38,235 bases of DNA from Clostridia bacterium. Its GTDB lineage: Bacteria; Bacillota; Clostridia; Oscillospirales; Acutalibacteraceae. Below the pieces are notes generated by a model, which saw nothing but the letters and a program-made list of their open reading frames with translations, did no database searches and was not told the DNA's origin. The position numbers were made by a program, and so were the translations under genes. Below, in pieces: positions 13,944 through 23,000 of this stretch. Location: contig JAFQRF010000003.1 in NCBI GenBank assembly GCA_017410195.1, positions 1 to 38,235 of the forward strand. The letters run 5' to 3'. Position 1 is the first letter of the stretch. Each line of letters begins with the position of its first letter.

Positions 13944-14002
13944 TTAACATCTATGAATCTTGTTATACATTATTTTATTGTGGCATTCGTCTTAGCGAGC
14001 AA

Positions 14003-14048
14003 TGGATTTGTGTGTACAAATCCAAAATTTAGGGGTTTTAGCCCCTAA
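14003..14048. repeat. two short hairpins upstream of the recombinase gene
   Basis: TGGATTTG/CAAATCCA (14003-14024, 6-nt loop) and TTAGGGG/CCCCTAA (14029-14048, 6-nt loop) lie between TnpV and the recombinase gene. The rest of this 222-bp gap is A/T-rich. They may be mobile-element end structures or weak attenuators of transcription toward the recombinase. Confidence 0.5.
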
Positions 14049-14080
14049 TACCCCGAAGAAAAAATAGATAAAAAGATAAA

Positions 14081-14118
14081 ATCAGGTGCAATAGGAGTTA
14101 AATCCCGTTGCACCTGAT
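14081..14118 (-). terminator. intrinsic terminator after TnpV
   Basis: On the minus strand an 11-bp stem ATCAGGTGCAA/TTGCACCTGAT is followed by TTTTATC, 18 nt after the TnpV stop codon. It should separate TnpV transcription from the recombinase gene. Confidence 0.8.
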
Positions 14119-14135
14119 AACTTTATATATAATGT

Positions 14136-14513
14136 TTATGCTATAAAAATCAGCTCGTGATTAATAATCTCTCTTGCCCGTGCTGCTATGTTATTCATAC
14201 GGGCAACCCATTCCATTTGGTCATTTACTTTCAGTTGTTCCGTAATGCCCTCATTGACTTTCATCTGTTCTACCAGCCGAGAGAACATATCTGATGCCTG
14301 TTCATCAACCTCTGCAAGATGTGTCCACAGTGTTCCTGTCATAAGCATAATATTGAACTGCATTCGTTTATGGTTCATAAGATAATCTTTGCGTTTCAGT
14401 CCCCATCCACCGAGCGGTTTGTTTGCTTCGGCAGGTAATGTGATGTTTGGGATTCTGTAATCACCAACCATTCTGTATGTGCCACCGTTCTGTTCGAATG
14501 ATGATTTATTCAT
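14136..14513 (-). CDS. TnpV-like transposon-encoded protein
   Basis: 125 aa. It matches the TnpV pattern (PF14198): YRMVGDYRIPNITLPAE near the N-terminus, then a KPLGGWGLKRKDYL motif, a helical LMTGTLWTHLAEVDEQA stretch and a C-terminal helix ending in REIINHELIF. The ATG at 14513 has AGGAAGG 7 nt upstream; the TTG at 14531 has no ribosome binding site and falls at the stop of the preceding gene. TnpV proteins are small accessory proteins found with mobile elements of Clostridia; their activity is not established. It is 14 nt downstream of the DUF6809 gene and probably co-transcribed with it. Confidence 0.85.
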   Translation of the reverse strand: MNKSSFEQNGGTYRMVGDYRIPNITLPAEANKPLGGWGLKRKDYLMNHKRMQFNIMLMTGTLWTHLAEVDEQASDMFSRLVEQMKVNEGITEQLKVNDQMEWVARMNNIAARAREIINHELIFIA

Positions 14514-14527
14514 AACTAACCTTCCTT

Positions 14528-14797
14528 TCAATCAGTAACAAATGTGTCGAGTGTAAACTTCGCCCCAAGCCGAAAGCCTGAAATAAAGCCGTCGGCTATA
14601 CTAACTGTCAGAAAATCGTTATATGTATTTGTGTAAGCTACGAACAAATCTTTTTCTTCGCCGCTTAACCTTGAATTTAGTGCTTCTTCTTTTTCTGTAA
14701 GAGAGTTTAACTTTTTCTTTAATTCACTTTTTAATTTTGAACAGCATTCCTGCGGTTCAATGTTTCCATAATAAAAGTCTTCAATAAAACCAGACAT
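14528..14797 (-). CDS. DUF6809-like small protein
   Basis: 89 aa, mostly helical, starting MSGFIEDFYYGNIEPQE, which resembles the N-terminal EDLYYGNI pattern I associate with DUF6809. A Lys/Glu-rich coiled segment follows (~20-50), then a conserved-looking end with SIADGFISGFRLGAKF. The ATG has GGAGG 9 nt upstream. Such genes often travel with TnpV and recombinases in clostridial mobile elements. Function unknown. Confidence 0.78.
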   Translation of the reverse strand: MSGFIEDFYYGNIEPQECCSKLKSELKKKLNSLTEKEEALNSRLSGEEKDLFVAYTNTYNDFLTVSIADGFISGFRLGAKFTLDTFVTD

Positions 14798-14865
14798 TTT
14801 TGTAAACCTCCGTAATAGATTGATAATCCTTACAATTCAATCATTCCGACTGTCTACAAAAGCCG

Positions 14866-14899
14866 AAGGGAGGCAACTTCCTTATGAAGTGCCTCCCTT
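14866..14899. repeat. strong inverted repeat between divergent genes
   Basis: AAGGGAGGCA/TGCCTCCCTT (10-bp arms) with an inner CTTC/GAAG stem. On the plus strand a T7 run follows ~10 nt later; on the minus strand CGGCTTTTG follows. It may be a terminator for either direction, a leader hairpin of the DUF6809 gene, or the border structure of the mobile cassette. Confidence 0.6.
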
Positions 14900-14924
14900 T
14901 GAACGCCCATTTTTTTATTTAATA

Positions 14925-14953
14925 TTGAATTTTACGAAAAAACATGATATACT
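14925..14953 (+). promoter_or_regulatory. promoter of the BspA-like gene
   Basis: TTGAAT, 17-bp spacer, TATACT with an upstream TG (extended -10). The predicted start of transcription is near 14960, exactly where the closing stem of the structured leader begins. Confidence 0.75.
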
Positions 14954-14959
14954 AATATT

Positions 14960-15135
14960 GCCAAACATAATCGAATAAAAAATTCGTGAATAAGTATGTG
15001 TATTTTTATGCCTAAATGGGTAAAAATACAGATGCTCTGTTTCTGCATATACTTTTCACGGATATACAGGATTATGTTTGGCGACAGTTGGAGCTATGTG
15101 TTTTTCGTGCGTGGCTTCGGCTGCGCACTTTTTTA
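14960..15135 (+). promoter_or_regulatory. structured 5' leader, riboswitch-like, of unknown class
   Basis: From the predicted transcript start, GCCAAACATAATC (14960-14972) pairs perfectly with GATTATGTTTGGC (15070-15082). Inside it are a small hairpin (CGAAT/ATTCG, 14972-14986), a long arm (GTGAA plus AAGTATGTG at 14986-15000 with CATATACTT plus TTCAC at 15046-15059) and within that an 8-bp hairpin TATTTTTA/TAAAAATA (15001-15028). A short ATGC/GCAT pairing competes with the end of the long arm. A terminator follows. I could not match it to any riboswitch consensus I know, including c-di-GMP classes, and I see no clear anti-terminator. Confidence 0.6.
15107..15134 (+). terminator. leader terminator (attenuator) before the BspA-like gene
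   Basis: A 9-bp stem GTGCGTGGC/GCTGCGCAC, including two G-U pairs, closes a TTCG loop and is followed by six T. It ends only 7 nt before the ribosome binding site, so it can block transcription of the gene that follows rather than end one before it. Confidence 0.8.
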
Positions 15136-15154
15136 TTTTACGGAGGTATAAAAA

Positions 15155-17158
15155 ATGAAACGGAAACTCAAAAAAGCAATGTCAATTCTCCTCGCATTCA
15201 CACTCCTTTTCGGCTCATTTGCATTCGGATTAGCGGATGTTGATTGGGCAGACTTTGCGGTAAAAGCAAAGGCGATGACGTTAGGTGATTATACCTATTC
15301 TACAGGTTGGTTAGGGATACGTATAATATCAGTTAACAAGTCGATTTCCGGCGATGTTGTTGTTCCTGCATATTTTACTTATGAACTTGCTGATGGTAAA
15401 ATAGAGGTTGCACCCGTAGCATACATAGGTGAAAATGCATTTAAAAACTGCACTGCAATTAAAAGTATAACACTGCCTGATACAGTATGCTATATATATA
15501 GAGAAGCTTTTTATGGCTGTACATCTCTTGAAAGTATTACGCTTTCGAGAGATTTAAAGGAAATCGGTTATATGGCATTTAAAAATTGTAAAAGCCTCAA
15601 GAGCATAGAGATCCCTGATGGCGTAACGACTATTGGTTCTGATGCATTTTGCAATTGTGAAAATCTGGAAAGTGCAACACTGCCTGATTCAATTACTGAA
15701 TTGTATGATTCTGTGTTTAAGTGGTGCAAGAAACTTGAAAGTATAACAATTCCCGATAGAGTAACGAAAATAGGCAGTGATGCGTTCGGTTATTGTGAAA
15801 GTCTGACAAACATAACAATACCTGAGGGTGTAACGAAAATAGATAACCGTGCATTCAATTATTGTAAGAAACTTAAAAGTGTAACACTTCCTTCTACACT
15901 GACAATAATAGGTGAGAGTGCATTCTGTGGGTGCATTGAGCTTGAAAGCATAAAGCTTCCTAAGAATGTTATAGAAATAGGTTCTTCTGCATTCTCCGGT
16001 TGCTCGAAGCTTGAAAGAATAACAATTCCTGCTGCCGTGACAAGCATAGGTTCTTCTGCATTCTATGGCTGCGATGCTCTTAAAAGTATAACAGTAGAGT
16101 CAGAAAACACAGCATATTCAAGCGATGAACACGGAGTATTGTTCAACAAAGATAAGACCAAGCTCATTAAATATCCTGCAGGAAGCACAAACGAAATTTA
16201 TTATGTTCCTGACGGTGTAACAAGTGTAGATAATTATGCGTTCCATAAGTGTAATTTCCTTAAAAGCATAATATTCCCTGATAGTATCACAGAATTAGTC
16301 CCGACTTATGTTTGGAATTGTGCAAATCTTGAATGCGTTCATATTCCCAAAAGCGTTACGTCAATAAGCAGTAATTTTTTAAAGGACACCAATGCATATA
16401 TATGTTCAACTACAGAAAACTGTTCTGCTAAAGAATTTGCTGACGCAAACGGTATTGAATTCAGAGTTTGCACCGGACATAATGCATTTATCCCTGAACC
16501 TACAACCAAACCCGTTGTTACAGAACCTGCAACAACTAAACCGGTTGAAGTCCCGACAATAACCGAGCCTTCCACCACAAAACCCGTCGAAGTTCCGACC
16601 ACAACCAAGCCTGTTGTTACTGAACCGTCAACTACAAAACCCGTTGAGGTTCCTTCAACAACCAAACCAGTTGAAGCTCCGACTACAACAAAACCTGTGG
16701 TTGAACCTACGAAACCAAGTGCAACCGTACCTTCAACGACTAAACCCACAACTAAACCCGTTGTAACTACAAAACCGACAGCAGAGCCAACAACCAAGCC
16801 TTCGGGCGTCGGATTTATATTTAAAATTTTAGAACCGTCTGTTTCTGTTGTTAAATACGGCGAAACACTCATTCTTCATACCAATTTAACCTCAATATCC
16901 GCAGCTGAAAAAATTGAGTGGAGCGTTGAGGGTGAGGGCGTTACAATCAAGCCCTCGGCTGACGGAATGACCTGCGCAGTAACCTCAACCTCAACAGGTG
17001 ATGTAACCGTCACTGCAAAATACACAGATGCAAGCGGCGTTGAACACGTTTCCGAGCAGGAAATCGAATCCAACGCAAGCTTCTGGCAGAAAATCGTGTC
17101 ATTCTTTAAAAACCTTTTCGGAATCAACAGAATAATCGAACAGAGAATAAAGTTCTGA
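15155..17158 (+). CDS. BspA-like leucine-rich repeat surface protein
   Basis: 667 aa. Signal peptide (~1-30), then about 13 LRR_5/BspA-type repeats (~75-420), each ~23 residues with the pattern AF.NC..L.SI.IPDGVT.IG. A Thr/Pro-rich linker (~447-545) repeats TTKPVEVP and TTKPVVTEP. An Ig-like domain (~550-637; GVTIKPSADGMTCAV, DVTVTAKYTDASG) and an amphipathic tail (~640-667; FWQKIVSFFKNLFGIN) end the protein. GGAGG lies 8 nt before the ATG. BspA-like repeats mediate binding to host or bacterial surfaces in other organisms; the ligand here is unknown. The tail may attach it to the cell. Regulation is probably through the leader terminator. Confidence 0.92.
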   Translation: MKRKLKKAMSILLAFTLLFGSFAFGLADVDWADFAVKAKAMTLGDYTYSTGWLGIRIISVNKSISGDVVVPAYFTYELADGKIEVAPVAYIGENAFKNCTAIKSITLPDTVCYIYREAFYGCTSLESITLSRDLKEIGYMAFKNCKSLKSIEIPDGVTTIGSDAFCNCENLESATLPDSITELYDSVFKWCKKLESITIPDRVTKIGSDAFGYCESLTNITIPEGVTKIDNRAFNYCKKLKSVTLPSTLTIIGESAFCGCIELESIKLPKNVIEIGSSAFSGCSKLERITIPAAVTSIGSSAFYGCDALKSITVESENTAYSSDEHGVLFNKDKTKLIKYPAGSTNEIYYVPDGVTSVDNYAFHKCNFLKSIIFPDSITELVPTYVWNCANLECVHIPKSVTSISSNFLKDTNAYICSTTENCSAKEFADANGIEFRVCTGHNAFIPEPTTKPVVTEPATTKPVEVPTITEPSTTKPVEVPTTTKPVVTEPSTTKPVEVPSTTKPVEAPTTTKPVVEPTKPSATVPSTTKPTTKPVVTTKPTAEPTTKPSGVGFIFKILEPSVSVVKYGETLILHTNLTSISAAEKIEWSVEGEGVTIKPSADGMTCAVTSTSTGDVTVTAKYTDASGVEHVSEQEIESNASFWQKIVSFFKNLFGINRIIEQRIKF

Positions 17159-17161
17159 AAC

Positions 17162-17217
17162 TGTAGGGAATGTCGTCCCCGACATTCCGCGGAACGCCGA
17201 GGACGGCGTTCCCTACA
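17162..17217. repeat. 56-bp REP/MITE-like palindromic element
   Basis: Outer arms TGTAGGGAA/TTCCCTACA enclose two inner hairpins, AATGTCG/CGACATT and AACGCCG/CGGCGTT, joined by CCGCGG. It starts 4 bases after the BspA-like stop codon. It resembles small interspersed palindromic repeats of Clostridia and may act as a terminator or mRNA end. The following 150 bp has only weak hairpins (17290-17316, 17328-17354) and no gene. Confidence 0.75.
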
Positions 17218-17373
17218 ATAACGTTTTGCACAGGAACGGTAGTTCGCTTTTTCGGCTCCCTCAAGAGAAAGCCCGAACAGGTAAACAACATTATCAAATT
17301 AAACTGAGTTGATAATATTTACTTAAAGCGGAAGCTGTAATAAATTACAACCGCAACACAATAATCCTATAAA

Positions 17374-17405
17374 AAATCACCGTGAATTTAATTCCACGGT
17401 GATTT
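17374..17405. terminator. bidirectional terminator between convergent genes
   Basis: AAATCACCGTG pairs with CACGGTGATTT around an A/T-rich loop, with T-rich flanks on the plus side and A-rich on the other. It serves mtaB on the minus strand and could stop read-through from the BspA-like gene. Confidence 0.8.
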
Positions 17406-17418
17406 CGTTTTGTAAAAT

Positions 17419-18702
17419 TTATATTTTCCCAATGCAGAAATCTCCGTCAACGGCGGTTATTTCTGCCTTTATTATACCATGAATCGAATCACATTCGCAG
17501 GGAATTTTGACAGGCGTATAATTCGCCGTATAACCCTGCAAAAAACCTTCATGATATTCCTCAACAAGAACTTCAAGTGTTCTTCCGATTTGTTTTTTTA
17601 GGAATTCCTTTCTTATCGAATCCGCGGCGGCAGTCATTTCAGCCGCCCTTTTTTCTTTTTCGCATTTTTCAATCTGGTCGGGCATTTTTGCAGCAGGCGT
17701 TCCGGGTCTGATTGAATAAGGGAACACGTGTACCTTCTCAAATCCGACCTTTTTAACAAACTCCATCGAGCTTTCAAAGTCCTCACGGGTTTCGCCGGGA
17801 AATCCGACCATAACATCGGTTGTGATTGTTGTATCATCAAAAGCTTTGCGCAGTTTTTCACAAAGAGAATAATATTCCGCGCTGTTATAGTGGCGGTTCA
17901 TGCGTTTGAGAGTTGCATCGCATCCGCTCTGGAGTGATATATGAAACTGCGGACAGAATTCGGGGATTTCCGCAAGTCCTGCAATGATTTCGTCGGTTAT
18001 GTGGTCGGGTTCAAGTGAACCGAGACGGACTCTTTTTATTCCCTCAAAGGATGCCGCAAGTCTGACTGCATCAACAATATTTATATCTGTTCCGAGTCCG
18101 TATGCGGAAAGGTTTATGCCAACAAGAACTATCTCAGAAAAACCGTTTCTCTCAAGCCCCGCAATCTCGTTTCTGAGTTCATTGAGCGGCTTTGAACGCA
18201 CTCTTCCCCTTGCATAAGGAATAATGCAATAAGAGCAAAAACGGTTGCAGCCATCCTCGATTTTGACGTTTGCCCTTGTTCTTTCGCGGAAAGCGCTTAT
18301 GGTATCACCCGTGAACGCATCGCCCGTCTTATGAAGGTCAACCGCAAAAATTCTGCCGCTGCCGTTTATATACTGCATAATATAATCATGCAGCAAGCGG
18401 TTGCTTTTGTTGCCGATAATTATATCAGCTTCGTCAAGCTTTTCACCGTATTCGGGGAATGCCTGAGTCATGCATCCCGTGAGTACAACAATGCTTTCGG
18501 GGTGCTGCTTTTTGAATCGGCGTACAGCCTGCCTTGTTTTTCGGTCGCTCTCGGCAGTTACTGTGCAGGAATTTATGACGTAAACATCGGCGTTTTCCGT
18601 ATGGTCGGTGATCAAAAAACCATGCTTTTCAAGGTTTTGCGCCATCGCCTGCGATTCATATTGATTAACCTTGCATCCAAGGGTATAAAATGCGGCTTTC
18701 AT
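17419..18702 (-). CDS. mtaB: tRNA t6A37 methylthiotransferase MtaB
   Basis: 427 aa, normal family length. It converts t6A37 to ms2t6A37 in tRNAs by radical SAM chemistry. The N-terminal UPF0004 domain has its three cluster cysteines (C10 in YTLGCKVNQYES, C46 in INSCTVTAESD, C77 in LTGCMTQ). The radical SAM motif C-x3-C-x2-C is at 152-159 (GCNRFCSYC), and a TRAM-like C-terminal region follows. The motif KVNQYES at the N-terminus favours MtaB over MiaB or RimO. AGGAGAA-type ribosome binding site before the ATG at 18702. It is divergent from the dacF-type gene and has its own promoter. Confidence 0.95.
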   Translation of the reverse strand: MKAAFYTLGCKVNQYESQAMAQNLEKHGFLITDHTENADVYVINSCTVTAESDRKTRQAVRRFKKQHPESIVVLTGCMTQAFPEYGEKLDEADIIIGNKSNRLLHDYIMQYINGSGRIFAVDLHKTGDAFTGDTISAFRERTRANVKIEDGCNRFCSYCIIPYARGRVRSKPLNELRNEIAGLERNGFSEIVLVGINLSAYGLGTDINIVDAVRLAASFEGIKRVRLGSLEPDHITDEIIAGLAEIPEFCPQFHISLQSGCDATLKRMNRHYNSAEYYSLCEKLRKAFDDTTITTDVMVGFPGETREDFESSMEFVKKVGFEKVHVFPYSIRPGTPAAKMPDQIEKCEKEKRAAEMTAAADSIRKEFLKKQIGRTLEVLVEEYHEGFLQGYTANYTPVKIPCECDSIHGIIKAEITAVDGDFCIGKI

Positions 18703-18714
18703 CGGATTCTCCTT

Positions 18715-18742
18715 TTGATTTCAGACTATGAGTAATTATAGC
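18715..18742 (+). promoter_or_regulatory. possible promoter of the dacF-type gene
   Basis: TTGATT, 16-bp spacer, TATAGC on the plus strand, about 60 nt before the ATG at 18804. It overlaps the stronger mtaB promoter on the other strand. Confidence 0.4.
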
Positions 18743-18763
18743 AAAAATTATTGTGATAATCAA
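18735..18763 (-). promoter_or_regulatory. promoter of mtaB
   Basis: On the minus strand TTGATT (18763-18758), 17 bp, TGC plus a perfect TATAAT (18740-18735). The leader to the mtaB ATG is about 25 nt. Confidence 0.75.
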
Positions 18764-18803
18764 TCACCTTTCGCTCATATATTCTCTTGAAGGGAGAGAT
18801 ATT

Positions 18804-19964
18804 ATGAAAATATTTAAAAAATATTGCTTACCGATGCTGCTGTCGATTGCATTGATCTTGAATTTCTGTATCTTTTCGGATGCCGAAAATGCCGCTCCGC
18901 CCGTTGAAATCAAAGCGAAATCCGCAGTGCTGATGGATGCGGCAACGGGAAAAGTCCTGATGAGATTCAACGAAAACGAGAAGGTGTATCCGGCATCGGT
19001 CACGAAAATCATGCCGCTTCTTTTGATTACAGAAGCAATTGACGAGGGAAAAATTGCACTCAGCGATGTTGTAACCGTCACGGGAAGCGCAGCATCAAAG
19101 GGCGGTTCGCAGATTTGGCTGAAAGAAGGAGAGCAAATGACGGTTGACGACCTTCTCAAGGCAACTGCTGTCTACAGCGCCAACGATGCTTGCACCGCAC
19201 TCGGCGAATACCTTGCCGGAAGTGATGAAGCATTCGTTAAAATGCTCAACGAACGTGCCGCTGAACTCGGAATGAAAAACACTCATTTTGAAAATTGCAC
19301 CGGTCTTGACGACACAACCGAAAACCATCTCACCACCGCACTTGACGTTGCCACGATGTCAAGAGAGCTTTTAAAGCATGAGCTGATTACAAATTACACA
19401 ACAATCTGGATGGATTCTCTGCGTGAAGGTCAGACCGAGCTTGTAAACACCAATAAGCTTGTCAGATTCTATGAAGGAACAACGGGTCTTAAAACCGGCA
19501 CAACTTCAAAGGCAGGATGCTGTGTTTCAGCCAGCGCAATGAGAGAAGGTACGCATCTTATTGCCGTCGTTATGGGCAGCGACAACAGCACCGACCGCTT
19601 TGAAACGGCAAAAGCAATGCTCAACTGGGGCTTTGCCAATTTTTCAACCGTCACACCTGAAATTGACATTTCTCTCATTCCCGATGTCGGCGTTATCAAC
19701 GGTGTTGTTGAAAAAATTAAGCCGAAAGTGCCTGCGCCGGGTTCTTTTCTGATAGAAAAGGGACGTGAGGGTGATATCACGCAGACAATTGATCTCGCGG
19801 TTGATGTTGCGGCACCCGTTGAGCAGGGGCAGATTCTCGGAACGGTTACATTCAGACTCGGCGACGAACTTCTTGGCGAGTATAATATCACCGCTCCCGA
19901 CAGAATCGAGCAATTGACATTTAAAATTGTTTTTATGAGAATAATTTCATCTTTTGCAAAATGA
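18804..19964 (+). CDS. dacF: D-alanyl-D-alanine carboxypeptidase (peptidase S11, DacF type)
   Basis: 386 aa from the ATG at 18804, which has AGGGAGAG 8 nt upstream; the longer open frame before it lacks a ribosome binding site. It trims the terminal D-Ala from peptidoglycan pentapeptides outside the membrane. A signal peptide (~1-27) precedes the S11 domain with all three motifs: SVTK (S65, K68), SAN (S125-N127) and KTG (230-232). A PBP5-like C-terminal beta domain (~290-370) and an amphipathic end (LTFKIVFMRIISSFAK) that may sit on the membrane follow. Symbol by similarity; dacB and dacA are close relatives. Confidence 0.93.
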   Translation: MKIFKKYCLPMLLSIALILNFCIFSDAENAAPPVEIKAKSAVLMDAATGKVLMRFNENEKVYPASVTKIMPLLLITEAIDEGKIALSDVVTVTGSAASKGGSQIWLKEGEQMTVDDLLKATAVYSANDACTALGEYLAGSDEAFVKMLNERAAELGMKNTHFENCTGLDDTTENHLTTALDVATMSRELLKHELITNYTTIWMDSLREGQTELVNTNKLVRFYEGTTGLKTGTTSKAGCCVSASAMREGTHLIAVVMGSDNSTDRFETAKAMLNWGFANFSTVTPEIDISLIPDVGVINGVVEKIKPKVPAPGSFLIEKGREGDITQTIDLAVDVAAPVEQGQILGTVTFRLGDELLGEYNITAPDRIEQLTFKIVFMRIISSFAK

Positions 19965-19967
19965 ACA

Positions 19968-19994
19968 GAACCCCCCGGCTAAGCCGAGGGGTTC
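19968..19994. terminator. terminator between convergent genes
   Basis: GAACCCC/GGGGTTC with an inner GGC/GCC stem closing a TAA loop, between the stop of the carboxypeptidase gene and the end of the giant repeat protein gene. T-rich tails are modest on both strands. Confidence 0.75.
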
Positions 19995-20009
19995 GTTCTA
20001 TTCAAGGAA

Positions 20010-23000
20010 TTAGTCTTCCTTTTTCTTTCTTGCGATTACATAAGCTGCTGCAGCTGCGCCTGAAATAACTGCGAATGCTGCCACGCCTGCAAATGAACCG
20101 GTATCGGGAATTACAACGTCAACATCTGCGCCGACATCTTCCCAGGTTGCCTCAAAGACAAGGTCTGTGTTGCCCATCTTCTCAGGTACTTCGGGATTCC
20201 AGCCTGCAAATTCTGCGCCGTCCTTAGCGGGATCTGCGGGAACGGGAATCTTAGTTCCTTCAACAACCTTATAAACCTTATAAACCTCACCGTCAACCAT
20301 GAATGTTACGGTATGAGTATGCTTGATAAGTGCTGCTGCACCAACGATAACGATGATGCCGCCGACAATTGAAATGCCGGTAATCCATGCTGCATTAGCA
20401 CCGATTACAGAACCGATAACTACGCCTGAAACAACTGTTCCGCCGATAACAATGCCGAGGAATGTCTTATCAACTTCCCACTGAGCTTCAAACTCAACGT
20501 TTTCGCCGGGCATTGTTGCGGGAACTTCGGGTTCCCAACCAACAAATACAAAGCCAAACTTTGTGGGTGCTGCGGGAACGGGAATGCTGTCGCCTTCTTC
20601 AAGAACGTAGAGAGCGTAAGTCTTACCGTCTACAACGTATCTTGCGGTATACTCTTCGCCTCCAACGGGAATTGTTACCCATTTTGCGGTGTAAGTGAGG
20701 TCATGTGCGGGCATTGTTGAAGCAACTGCGGGTTCCCAACCTGCGAAGATATAACCTTCCTTGGTGGGATCTGCAGGAACGGGAACTTCCGATGCAAACT
20801 TAACGTCTGCATATTCCTCGTAAACTTCACCTGCAGCAAGGTAATATGTTACCTTGTAGCTGTTGATTTCAAGGTTTGCATAAGCTTCAATGTCTTCTGT
20901 ACCCATTGTTTCGGGAAGAGGATTGCCGTCCTTATCGGTCCAGCCCTTGAAGGTAAATCCTTCAATCTCAACATCGGGATGAGTCAATGCTTCGCCTTCC
21001 TTGAAGGTCTTGCTTGTGTATGCCTCAGCAACACCGTCTTCACCCTTAACAAGGTAATAAGTAACCTTATGTGTTTCGGGTTCGGGAACTATTTCTTTCC
21101 ATGTTGCGGTAATCTTGAGGTCTGATGCAGGCATCTTTCCGTCTTCGGGAATACCTTCCCAGCCCGTGAACTCATAACCGTCTCTTGTGGGAGTCGGAAG
21201 CTCACCGATTGCTTCGCCTTCTGCAAGCTCTTTTTCAATTGAAGTACTGCCGTCTGCGAATGCACCGCCGTTTGCATCTGCTGTAAATTCAAATGTTTCT
21301 ACGCCGGGTTCTGCTTCCCAAACTGCCTTAACCTTAAGGTCGTTTGCAGGCATTGTTGCGGGAAGTGCGGGTTCCCAACCCTTGAAGATGAATCCTGCTC
21401 TTGTGGGAGCTACGGGTTCTGCTACGGTTGCACCGTATTCATAGGTTGCTGCGGGAACTTCGCTGCCGCCGTTTGAATCAAATGTGATTGTGTATTCATT
21501 GATCTTCCACTCTGCTGTTGCATCAATGGGACCGTCGGGCATTGTTTCGGGAATAGGATTGCCGTCCTCGTCTACCCAACCAACGAATGTGTAGCCTTCC
21601 TTCTGAGGAACATCGGGAAGAACATCATCGAGATCCTTGCCGTATTCAACAGTATCGGTAAACTGAGCTGAACCGTCTTCGAATTCGCCGCCGTTTGCAT
21701 CAAGAGTAATATCGTACTTGTTAACAGTCCACTTACCTGTGATTGTTACATCATTACCGGGCATTGTGAAGCTTGTTACGATTTCTGTACCGTAGTACCA
21801 ACCGTCGAAGGTATATCCTTCTGCGGTGGGAACTTCTGCAAGAGTTACTGTTTCACCTTCCTTAACGTTTACGGGAACGGGAACTGTTGCATCTGCGGGT
21901 GCATTACCGTCGAATGTATAGGTAACTGTATAAATCTTTTCATCTGAAAGGTCAACAGTCCATACACCTTCAAGTGTTACGTCAGCCTTGGGCATTGTGA
22001 AGCTTGTAACGATTGAGCCGTTATAGTACCAGCCGCTGAACTTGTATCCGTCAACCATGGGAACATCGGCAACTGTTACGAGAGTTCCTTCTGTTACCTT
22101 CTTTGTTTCGGGAACTTCGGGAGCATTTTCGGGAATTACTTCGCCGATATATGCATAACCGAGGTCATAATCAACGGGAAGGATTTTCTTCCAGATTGCG
22201 GTAAGCTCTGCATTGCCTTCAGGCATCTTGAACTCATCGCCTGCATCATATCTGTTGCCGTCCTTATCTTCCCATGCTACAAACTCGTGATCCTTGAGTT
22301 CGGTCTTGGGAAGGTTGATTACTGCGCCGGGAAGAAGAGTCTTATCTGCAACTGCAGAACCGCCGTTTGTGTTGAATGAAAGGGTATACTTAGTAGGTTC
22401 TGTGGGAATGTCATTCCATACAGCCTTAAGCTCTACGGGGTTAGCGGGCATCGTGAACTTGTCGCCTGATTCGTAGGTCTTTGTTCCGTCTGTCCAACCT
22501 GCAAATACTTTTCCGTCCTTGCTTGTCTTGGGAAGGTTGATGCTATCGCCTTCTGCAAGTTCAACATCATCAACTTCCGAACCATCGTCTTCGTCAAAGG
22601 TAAGGGCATATTTTACTACGGTTGTAGGTTCTGTAGGTGCGGGAACTGTAGTAGCTTCTTCCCACACTGCCTTAAGCTCTACGGGGTTAGCGGGCATTGT
22701 GAACTTTTCACCTACATCATAGGTGTTTGCTCCGTCTGTCCAACCTGCAAATACCTTTCCGTCTTTGCTTGTCTTGGGAAGATAGATGCTTTCTCCCTCT
22801 GCAAGGTTCATGTCTGCTACTTCCGAACCGCCGTCTTCGTCAAATATAAGGGCATATTTTGCTATGGTTGTAGGTTCTGTTGTTGTGGGTTCTGTGGGGA
22901 TTTCTTCCCATCTTGCAACAAGAGTCACATTTCCGTCAACTCTGTACATATAGCCTGCGGGGAATGTGCCGTTTCCTTCATCAAACCAGCCACTGAACTT

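Noticed and set aside
14960-15135. Cyclic-di-GMP riboswitch in the BspA-like leader
   Set aside because: The conserved loop sequences I know for class I or II are absent, so I leave the class open.
15016-15243. 75-aa open frame overlapping the leader and start of the BspA-like gene
   Set aside because: It has no ribosome binding site, overlaps the leader hairpins and terminator, and is out of frame with the clear signal-peptide start at 15155.
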